Shown piece after piece: positions 57,837-64,000 of a DNA stretch of 64,000 nt (its first letter is position 1; each line of letters opens with the position of its first letter). The notes below the pieces were generated by a model, which saw only the letters and a list, made by a program, of their open reading frames with translations, was not told the origin of the DNA and ran no database searches. Source of the DNA: Pseudoxanthomonas sp. CF125 (lineage in GTDB: Bacteria; Pseudomonadota; Gammaproteobacteria; Xanthomonadales; Xanthomonadaceae); contig NZ_FNLD01000001.1 in the NCBI RefSeq assembly GCF_900104085.1, positions 248,001 to 312,000 on the forward strand, read 5' to 3'. A program made the translations under genes and the position numbers.

Positions 57837-58606
57837 GCCGTCGGATCATCCCCTGCCTGGACGTGCGCGACGGCCGCGTGGTCAAAGGCGTGCGCTTCCG
57901 CGATCACGTAGACATGGGCGACATCGCTGAACTGGCGCTGCGCTACCGCGACGAAGGCGCGGACGAACTGGTGTTCTACGACATAGGCGCCAGTCCGGAA
58001 GGACGTTCGGTGGACCGGACCTGGGTCAATCGCGTTTCCGCATTGCTGGATATTCCGTTCTGCGTCGCGGGCGGCATCCGCGATGTGGAGACCGCGCGTG
58101 CCGTGCTTTATGCGGGTGCGGACAAGATATCGATCAACAGTCCCGCGCTCGAGCGGCCTGCTTTGATTTCGGAACTGGCCGACGCATTCGGCGTGCAATG
58201 CATCGTGGTCGGTATCGATTCGGTCCGCGAAGCCGACGGCCAATGGCGGGTGCGCAGCAACACGGGCGATCCATCGAAGACGCAAGCGCTATCGATACGC
58301 ACCCTGGACTGGGTGGTCGAGGCGCAACGCCTGGGCGCTGGCGAGATCGTGCTGAACTGCATGGATAGCGATGGCGTGCGACGGGGCTACGATGTCGAGC
58401 AGCTCAAAGCGGCGCGGGCGCTGTGCGCGGTGCCGCTGGTGGCGTCCGGAGGCGCAGGCGAACCGGAGCACTTCGCACAGGTTTTCCAGCAGGCCGATGC
58501 CGATGGCGCGCTGGCGGCCAGTGTTTTCCACAGCGGCCAGATCGCAATCCCGGAACTCAAGCGCTATTTGCGTTCGCAGAAAATAGAGGTGCGCGATGTC
58601 GGATGA
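57830..58606 (+). CDS. hisF: Imidazole glycerol phosphate synthase, cyclase subunit
   Basis: Uses ammonia from HisH to make imidazole glycerol phosphate and AICAR. 258 residues. [19 protein letters not shown] with catalytic Asp11, [22 protein letters not shown] with the second Asp, [12 protein letters not shown] and [14 protein letters not shown] at 57830 overlaps the hisA end by seven bases. Confidence 0.95.
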   Translation: MLSRRIIPCLDVRDGRVVKGVRFRDHVDMGDIAELALRYRDEGADELVFYDIGASPEGRSVDRTWVNRVSALLDIPFCVAGGIRDVETARAVLYAGADKISINSPALERPALISELADAFGVQCIVVGIDSVREADGQWRVRSNTGDPSKTQALSIRTLDWVVEAQRLGAGEIVLNCMDSDGVRRGYDVEQLKAARALCAVPLVASGGAGEPEHFAQVFQQADADGALAASVFHSGQIAIPELKRYLRSQKIEVRDVG

Positions 58607-59201
58607 ATTGCAATCGCTGGACTGGGCCAAGGGCGATGGCCTGCTGCCCGCGATCGTGCAGGATGCCAGCAACCTGCGCGTGCTGATGCTGGGCTACATG
58701 AATGCGGAGGCGCTGGCGGCCACGCGAGCCAGCGGCCACGTCACCTTCTACAGCCGCAGCAAGCAGCGCTTGTGGAGAAAGGGCGAAACCTCCGGGAACG
58801 TGCTGGAACTGGTATCCCTCCAGGCCGACTGCGATAACGACACTCTGCTGGTCCTGGCACATCCGCATGGGCCTACCTGCCACCTGCAGCGCGACAGCTG
58901 TTTCTCCGACGCCCCGGCTTCGTTCCTTGCCGACCTGGATGCTCTGGTCGCGCAACGCGAGCGCGAACGTCCTTCTGGAAGTTATACGACTGGTTTGTTC
59001 GAGGAAGGCATACGCCGGATCGCGCAGAAGGTGGGGGAAGAAGGTGTGGAGACCGCGTTGGCTGCGGTTATCCAGGACGACGCGAGTTTGCTCGGCGAAT
59101 CAGCGGATCTGGTATTCCATTTGCTGGTGTTGCTGCGAGCCAGAGGGCTGTCGTTGCAGGATGTGTCGTCGTTGTTACAGGAACGGCACAACGTGATGTA
59201 G
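58596..59201 (+). CDS. hisI: Bifunctional phosphoribosyl-AMP cyclohydrolase / phosphoribosyl-ATP pyrophosphatase
   Basis: Second and third steps of the pathway. 201 residues. PRA-CH part (about 1-115): [31 protein letters not shown], metal-binding [10 protein letters not shown] and [14 protein letters not shown] part (about 117-201): [11 protein letters not shown] and [13 protein letters not shown]. It overlaps hisF by 11 bases. Its TAG stop is the start of the next palindromic repeat. Confidence 0.95.
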   Translation: MSDELQSLDWAKGDGLLPAIVQDASNLRVLMLGYMNAEALAATRASGHVTFYSRSKQRLWRKGETSGNVLELVSLQADCDNDTLLVLAHPHGPTCHLQRDSCFSDAPASFLADLDALVAQRERERPSGSYTTGLFEEGIRRIAQKVGEEGVETALAAVIQDDASLLGESADLVFHLLVLLRARGLSLQDVSSLLQERHNVM

Positions 59202-59264
59202 GTCGGCCCTACGTGGCCGACGACGGGAGACGCGATGCGCGTCGGGGACGTAGCCCCGACCTAC
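59198..59264. repeat. Palindromic repeat supplying the hisI stop
   Basis: GTAGGTCGGCCCTACGT at 59198 is matched by ACGTAGCCCCGACCTAC to 59264, imperfectly. Internal GACGGGAGACGCGATGCGCGTCGGGGAC forms a second hairpin. It likely ends the his transcript. Its half-site also occurs after folE2 (755-766). Confidence 0.78.
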
Positions 59265-59322
59265 GACACGATCTACGACGCGGGTCCGGCCTACAATCGG
59301 TCATCCCCACCGGAACATAGCC

Positions 59323-60924
59323 ATGCATTACCTCTGCTTGTTGCCGCTTCTGTTCGCCTTCGTCCTGCCTGCCAATGCACAGGACAACGCCTGCACGGGC
59401 GGCGTGGTCTGGGTGGACAGCAACGGCAACGGCCAGCGGGACGACGGTGAGAAAGGACTGTCTGGGGTGAAGGTTTCCGATGGGCGGCGCGTAGTGGTTA
59501 CCGATGCGCATGGCCAATACGATCTGCCCCTGCCGGCCGGCGAAGGGCGCACGTTGTTCGTGATCAAACCGCCCGGTTACGACTTTCCCGCGCGCAGCGA
59601 CGGTCTGCCCTCGTTCTGGATCAACGATCCGCCTTCGCTGCAGCCGAAACTGAAATACGGCGGCATTCCGATTTCGGCGCACGGCGTTCCGCGCTGCATG
59701 GGTTTTCCCTTGCTTCGGCAAAAGACCCGCCGCGACAAGGGCGAGCTGGAAGTCCTGCTGTTCGCCGACACACAGACCAAGAGTGTCGCCGACATCGGTT
59801 ACTACCGGCGCGACATCGTCGAACCCCTGGCCGGAAAGCACGCAGCGACGCTGGGGCTGACCCTGGGCGATGTAGTGAACGACGACCTGTCGCTGTATCC
59901 CGCCTTGAACGAGGTCACCCGGCAGCTGGGCGTGCCCTGGCTGCATATCGCCGGCAATCACGACCTGGATTTCGATGCCGCACGCGACGAGGATTCGCTG
60001 CTCACTTTCCGCAACACGTACGGCCCGGACACATTCGCCTGGGAGGAACGAGAAGCAGTATTCGTCGGCCTGGACGATGTGATCCATCAGCCGGGGCAGA
60101 AGCCGTCCTACATCGGCGGCCTGCGCGAGGACCAGTTCGCCTTCCTCGAAGCCTATCTGCCCACGGTGCCGAAGGACCGCTTGCTGGTGCTCGGCGTGCA
60201 TATCCCGTTCTTCGACGCCAAACCCGATACGGAAACCTTTCGCCATGCCGATCGTGCGCGATTGTTCGCATTGCTCAAGGATTTCCCGCACGTATTGCTG
60301 CTCAGCGGCCACAGCCATACCCAGCAGCACGTGTATCACGGCGCCGATAGCGGCTGGCACGGCAGCGCCCCGCTGCACGAATACAACGTCGGCGCGGTGT
60401 GCGGGGCGTTCTGGTCGGGCGTGAAGGATGCGCAAGGCATCCCGGATGCCACCATGGCCGATGGCACGCCGAACGGCTACGCCAGCCTGCAGTTGCGTGC
60501 GGCAGGCGCCTATTCGCTGGCCTGGCATCCCGCCCGCGACCCCGGCCGCGCCCTGTCCCTGTACGCGCCCAAGGTGCTGAGGAGGGGCGCCTATCCCGCG
60601 TTCGCGATCTACGCCAACGTGTTCATGGGCCAGGACGACAGCAAGGTGGAATACCGGGTCGATGCGGGTCAATGGAAACCGATGTCGCAGGTGCGCCAAC
60701 CCGATCCGGGTCTGCTGGCGGAAAACATCCGCGACGACAGCGCCGACGCGCTGCGCGGCTATGATCGTTCCCCCGAAGCCGTACCGTCACGGCACCTGTG
60801 GCGCGGCGCCTTGCCTACCGAACTGACCGTGGGCGAACATCGAGTCGAAGTACGCCTGCAGGATCAAGGGCGCGGCGAACAGACGGCCACCACCATTTAT
60901 CGACTGCAGGAAGCTGTGGAGTAA
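59323..60924 (+). CDS. Exported calcineurin-like metallophosphoesterase
   Basis: 533 residues with a signal peptide (MHYLCLLPLLFAFVLPANAQ). N-terminal B-type/SdrD-like domain (VWVDSNGNGQRDDGEKGLSGVKV, residues 25-90). The central phosphoesterase has FADTQ, LGDVVND, IAGNHDLD, GVHIPF and SGHSHTQQH. The C-terminal domain is of the MetallophosC type (YRVDAGQWKPM). The first metal motif is D-T-Q rather than D-x-H, a variation in this subgroup. It is probably periplasmic, acting on a phosphodiester or phosphomonoester; the substrate is unknown. Confidence 0.88.
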   Translation: MHYLCLLPLLFAFVLPANAQDNACTGGVVWVDSNGNGQRDDGEKGLSGVKVSDGRRVVVTDAHGQYDLPLPAGEGRTLFVIKPPGYDFPARSDGLPSFWINDPPSLQPKLKYGGIPISAHGVPRCMGFPLLRQKTRRDKGELEVLLFADTQTKSVADIGYYRRDIVEPLAGKHAATLGLTLGDVVNDDLSLYPALNEVTRQLGVPWLHIAGNHDLDFDAARDEDSLLTFRNTYGPDTFAWEEREAVFVGLDDVIHQPGQKPSYIGGLREDQFAFLEAYLPTVPKDRLLVLGVHIPFFDAKPDTETFRHADRARLFALLKDFPHVLLLSGHSHTQQHVYHGADSGWHGSAPLHEYNVGAVCGAFWSGVKDAQGIPDATMADGTPNGYASLQLRAAGAYSLAWHPARDPGRALSLYAPKVLRRGAYPAFAIYANVFMGQDDSKVEYRVDAGQWKPMSQVRQPDPGLLAENIRDDSADALRGYDRSPEAVPSRHLWRGALPTELTVGEHRVEVRLQDQGRGEQTATTIYRLQEAVE

Positions 60925-60928
60925 CGCC

Positions 60929-61504
60929 ATGCCCATGCCCGATGACTTACCCATCCAGCATTTCGAGGACCAGAAAGCCTGGGAGAAGTGGTTGGTCGCC
61001 AACGCGGGCGGGAAGGGGATCTGGCTGCAGATCGCCAAGAAGGATTCGGGCATCGCTTCGGTGAATTATGCCCAGGCTCTGGAGGTAGCCTTGTGCCACG
61101 GTTGGATCGATGGGCAAAAGCGCGGCTACGACGAGCAATTCTTCCTGCAGCGCTTCACGCCACGCAGATCGCGCAGTCTGTGGTCGAAGATCAACATAGA
61201 CCATGCCGAACGGTTGATCGCCGCGGGCCGCATGCAATCCGGCGGCCTGCGCGAGATCGAAGCGGCGAAGGCCGATGGCCGCTGGGAGGCCGCCTATCAC
61301 AGCTTTTCCAATATGGAAGTGCCCGTCGAGCTCGCCGCCGCGTTGGACAAGAACAAGAAGGCCAAAGCGTTCTTCGATCAGCTGGACAAGACCAACCGTT
61401 ATTCGTTCTGCTGGCGCGTGCACACGGCGAAGAAGCCGGAAACGCGTGTGGCGCGTGCGGAGAAATTCGTCGAGATGCTCGCCAAAGGCGAGAAAATTCA
61501 TTGA
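60929..61504 (+). CDS. YdeI/OmpD-associated family protein
   Basis: 191 residues. The family marks are present: FEDQKAWEKWLVANAGGKGIWLQIAKK is the start region, LCHGWIDGQKRGYDEQFFLQRFTPRRSRSLWSKIN the conserved centre, and F-D-Q-L-D-K-T-N-R-Y at the end followed by the RVHTAKKPETR Lys/Arg-rich segment. The function is unclear; some members protect against bacteriocins. It starts four bases after the phosphoesterase stop. Confidence 0.88.
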   Translation: MPMPDDLPIQHFEDQKAWEKWLVANAGGKGIWLQIAKKDSGIASVNYAQALEVALCHGWIDGQKRGYDEQFFLQRFTPRRSRSLWSKINIDHAERLIAAGRMQSGGLREIEAAKADGRWEAAYHSFSNMEVPVELAAALDKNKKAKAFFDQLDKTNRYSFCWRVHTAKKPETRVARAEKFVEMLAKGEKIH

Positions 61505-61528
61505 GGATCGATGCCGATATGAGGATTA

Positions 61529-61633
61529 CGTTCGTGGTGAGCTTGTCGAACCACGCCTTTCGCGAATTACTTCAGCTGTAGGCCGTTCACGGCGACATGC
61601 AAGAAGCGTGGTTCGACAAGCTCACCACGAACG
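61529..61633. repeat. Palindromic repeat between convergent genes
   Basis: CGTTCGTGGTGAGCTTGTCG (61529-, 27-base arm) pairs perfectly with 61607-61633. It is a commonly seen dispersed repeat in this group. Confidence 0.85.
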
Positions 61634-61651
61634 GAATAAATGGCGTCGGCT

Positions 61652-62521
61652 CTAGGCCGGATTCGACTTGCGCAGACTCAGCCACGCCCCCACCATCAGC
61701 AGGCCGATAGCGACCGCTTGCGACCAATGCGGCTGGGCGCGCCCGGCCAGCACCAACAACAACGTAGACAATAACGGAGCCAGGTAGGACAAACTGCCCA
61801 GCACCGCGATGTCGCCATGCTTGGTGCCGTGGTCCCACAGCAGAAACGCGGCGCCCACCGGGCCGATGCCCATCGCTGCAAGTACCAGCCACTGTTTGAG
61901 GTTCGGCACGATGGTCTGTTCGAAGCCAACGTGCGCCAACAATCCTAACGCCGCGACCAATGCGCAGGCCACGATGATCGCCTCGCTCGGCACCTGCGCA
62001 TGGCGGCGATTGAGTACCGAATAGGCGGCCCAGACCACCGCCGCGCTCAAGGCGGCCAGGTATCCGGGCAGGTACTGCGGCTGTATGTCGATGCCGCCGC
62101 CGCGGGTGACCAGCACGATAGCGCCGCCCAATCCCAGCAGCGTGCCGACGATCTGCACGCCACGCACGCGCACGCCCGGCAGGAAGCCGGCGAATGCAAC
62201 GATCAGCAGTGGCCACAGGTAGTTGAGCAGGTTGGCTTCCACCGCCGGTGCGCGTTTCAGCGCGATGAAGTAGAGCGCGTGATAACCGAACAGCGCCGCG
62301 GTAGCGAGCGCAAGCGCGGACCACGGCTGCCGCAGCTCCCGCCAGCCATCGCGACCGCCAAGCGCAATACGCACGAAGCCGAACAGGGCCGCGAAGCCGA
62401 AACCGAGCGCCAGGACTTCGAAAGGCGGCAACCCTTCGGTCGCCGTGGTCAGCAGCGCCAGCGACGACCACAGGACGATGGCCAACAAGCCGCTCAGCGT
62501 CGCCGCCTTGGGGGACGCCAT
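61652..62521 (-). CDS. EamA/DMT family transporter
   Basis: 289 residues from the ATG at 62521, ten membrane segments arranged as two EamA repeats (about 5-135 and 145-285). A TTG start at 62536 is possible but has no better ribosome site. It overlaps or closely follows mtnC. It is probably an amino acid or metabolite exporter; the substrate is not evident. Confidence 0.8.
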   Translation of the reverse strand: MASPKAATLSGLLAIVLWSSLALLTTATEGLPPFEVLALGFGFAALFGFVRIALGGRDGWRELRQPWSALALATAALFGYHALYFIALKRAPAVEANLLNYLWPLLIVAFAGFLPGVRVRGVQIVGTLLGLGGAIVLVTRGGGIDIQPQYLPGYLAALSAAVVWAAYSVLNRRHAQVPSEAIIVACALVAALGLLAHVGFEQTIVPNLKQWLVLAAMGIGPVGAAFLLWDHGTKHGDIAVLGSLSYLAPLLSTLLLVLAGRAQPHWSQAVAIGLLMVGAWLSLRKSNPA

Positions 62522-62532
62522 CGGGGGCGAAT

Positions 62533-63237
62533 TCAAGAGGGAAGCAGGACGTCGGCGAAACTGTCAACGCGCGGATGGTCGTGCGCGGCGGCGCCTTCGC
62601 GCGGTTGCGGATAGTCCTCGCGCCGATCCACCAGTACCGTCTGCATACCGGCGATCCGTGCGGCGTCCAGCTCTTCGACGACGTCGGAGAGAAACAGGAT
62701 TTCCGTGGCGTCCAGGCCGATGCGTTCGGCGATCGTCTCGTAGCTGCCCGCTTCGCGCTTGCCGCCCACTTCGGTGTCGAACCAGCCGGAGAACAGCGGA
62801 GTCAGATCGCCCGCGTCGCTATGGCCGAAGAACAGCTTCTGTGCCGGCACCGAACCGGACGAGTACACGTACAACGGCAATCCCGAATCGTGCCAGCGGC
62901 GCAAGGCGGGCGCGGCATCGGCATAGATGGGCGCGGTGAACTCGGCATCGCGGTAGCCCGCTTCCCAGATCATGCCCTGCAAGGCCTTGAGCGCGGTGTG
63001 CTTGCGGTCCTGGTCTATCCAGCCCTGCAGGGTTTCCACGATCACTGCGTCGCTGCAGATGCTGCCTTGTTCGATCGCCACCGCGTCCAGCCAGCGCCGC
63101 ACCTCTTCTTCTTTACCGTGTCTGGAGACGAAGCCGGGCAGGGCTTCGCGCGCGTACGGGAACAGCACATCCTTGATGAAGGAGATGCTGCTGGTGGTGC
63201 CCTCGATATCGGTGAGGATGGCGCGTGGAGTGTTCAG
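62533..63237 (-). CDS. mtnC: Enolase-phosphatase E1 (methionine salvage)
   Basis: Converts diketomethylthiopentyl phosphate to acireductone. 234 residues if started at CTG 63237. HAD motif I is [14 protein letters not shown] with Asp10; [17 protein letters not shown] is motif [16 protein letters not shown] holds the motif III Lys; [12 protein letters not shown] motif IV. No ATG, GTG or TTG lies between motif I and about 60 codons upstream, so CTG overlapping the mtnD stop (CTGA) is the best start. Confidence 0.88.
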   Translation of the reverse strand: MNTPRAILTDIEGTTSSISFIKDVLFPYAREALPGFVSRHGKEEEVRRWLDAVAIEQGSICSDAVIVETLQGWIDQDRKHTALKALQGMIWEAGYRDAEFTAPIYADAAPALRRWHDSGLPLYVYSSGSVPAQKLFFGHSDAGDLTPLFSGWFDTEVGGKREAGSYETIAERIGLDATEILFLSDVVEELDAARIAGMQTVLVDRREDYPQPREGAAAHDHPRVDSFADVLLPS

Positions 63238-63791
63238 GACGGCTTGCTCGGTTCGTAGCGGGGGAATTTCTTGGCGATTTCCTCGCCGGTGAAATGGCCC
63301 ACCCAGCCGTCGGGCTCGGTGAAGAAACGGATGGCGATGAAACTGGGCTCTTCGCCCATGTCGAACCAGTGCAAGGTGCTGTCGGGCACCGCGATCAGAT
63401 CGTCCTGCACGCATTCCACTTCGTAGACCTTGCCGCCCACGTGCAGGGTGAACAGGCCCGAGCCGGCGACGAAGAAGCGCACTTCGTCTTCCTTGTGGTA
63501 GTGCTCGTCCAGGAACTTGGCGCGCATGGCTTCGCGCTGCGGATTGTCCGGCGCGATGCTGACCACATCCACGGTCTTGAACCCGCGTTCGGCGATCAGG
63601 CGGTCGATGTCGGTCTTGTAGGCGGCCATCACCTCCTCGGGGCTGGCGCCGGGCGCGAGCGGGTGAGATGCCTTCCAGCGCTCGAAAGTGACGCCGATCT
63701 TGTACAGCTCGGTGGCGATGAAGTCGGGGTCGAAGCTGGCGAATTCCGGCGTATGCGGGTTTTTTTCGTCGAAGATGCGCAGACGGCTCAT
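63234..63791 (-). CDS. mtnD: Acireductone dioxygenase
   Basis: Oxidises acireductone in methionine salvage. 185 residues in a cupin fold. Metal ligands are in [13 protein letters not shown] (His97, His99, Glu103) and TLHWFDMG (His141). Iron or nickel decides the product in this family. It is the first gene of the mtnDC pair; other salvage genes are not in the window. Confidence 0.95.
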   Translation of the reverse strand: MSRLRIFDEKNPHTPEFASFDPDFIATELYKIGVTFERWKASHPLAPGASPEEVMAAYKTDIDRLIAERGFKTVDVVSIAPDNPQREAMRAKFLDEHYHKEDEVRFFVAGSGLFTLHVGGKVYEVECVQDDLIAVPDSTLHWFDMGEEPSFIAIRFFTEPDGWVGHFTGEEIAKKFPRYEPSKPS

Positions 63792-63849
63792 GGCGGGGGG
63801 CTCGAGTGTCGTGGAAGGGGTTTAGCGTAGCAAACGAAGAGGAAACCAG

Positions 63850-63997
63850 AGCCCTTCTCCTACGGGAGAAGGGCTCGCCCCGTACTTGATACGGGGTGCC
63901 CGTAGGGTGGATGAGGGTGCGGCGAAGTAGCCATAGTTCAGACGTAGTTACTTCGCCGTACCCTCACCCCAACCCCTCTCCCGAGGGGAGAGGGGCT
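63850..63997. repeat. Terminal palindromic repeat region
   Basis: AGAGCCCTTCTCCTACGGGAGAAGGGCT at 63850 and CCCCTCTCCCGAGGGGAGAGGGGCT at the window end flank GGGTGCCCGTAGGGTGGATGAGGGTGCGGCGAAGTA and its mirror TACTTCGCCGTACCCTCACCCC. The whole is a composite of inverted copies; its right end may pass the window. Confidence 0.65.
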
Positions 63998-64000
63998 CTG

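Overview
The window looks like part of a chromosome of a member of the Xanthomonadaceae/Lysobacteraceae (Lysobacter, Luteimonas or Pseudoxanthomonas type). Three things point there: the GC-rich core; the acetylated arginine route with N-acetylornithine carbamoyltransferase, acetylcitrulline deacetylase and a fused acetylglutamate synthase/kinase; and a his operon led by a TrpR-like regulator. Many palindromic intergenic repeats fit the same group. This assignment rests on gene content and recalled family knowledge, not on a search.

Layout. 1-9.5 kb holds core genes: the end of folE2, an M23 peptidase, a class I dihydroorotase overlapping yidD, a DksA-like protein with a long Lys/Ala/Pro tail, a CDGSH protein, an MFS exporter overlapping sufE, and cysS. 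9.6-20.5 kb is the arginine/proline block: a candidate arginine leader peptide and attenuator, then argF', argG, argE', fused argA/argB, a GNAT gene, argC, argH, a YCII-like gene, proB and proA.

20.5-45.6 kb is a 25-kb island of visibly lower GC. It is inserted in the 3' half of tRNA-Pro(CGG): a 50-bp direct repeat marks both ends and a tyrosine integrase lies inside the left end. Its cargo is an excisionase-like protein, a possible HUH-type replication protein with an upstream hairpin, several unknown or exported proteins, a three-gene operon with a papain-like cysteine peptidase, a TonB-C lipoprotein, an XRE regulator, and two exported RHS-type proteins, the second ending in a variable toxin-like domain with an overlapping small immunity-like gene. 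The right part is a serine recombinase diverging from a SIR2-like gene coupled to a 932-residue helical protein, which converge on a kinase / SF1-helicase-like / unknown operon. I read 37.5-45.4 kb as a probable defence region with two uncharacterised modules.

45.6-64 kb is core again: tRNA-Pro, hisS overlapping an aromatic amino acid lyase, a membrane protein, a diguanylate cyclase, then hisR-hisG-D-C-B-H-A-F-IE behind a promoter with a perfect inverted repeat over its -10, then a metallophosphoesterase, a YdeI-like protein, an EamA transporter, and mtnC/mtnD of methionine salvage. No rRNA gene or CRISPR array was seen. Palindromic repeats separate many transcription units, and several genes end inside them.
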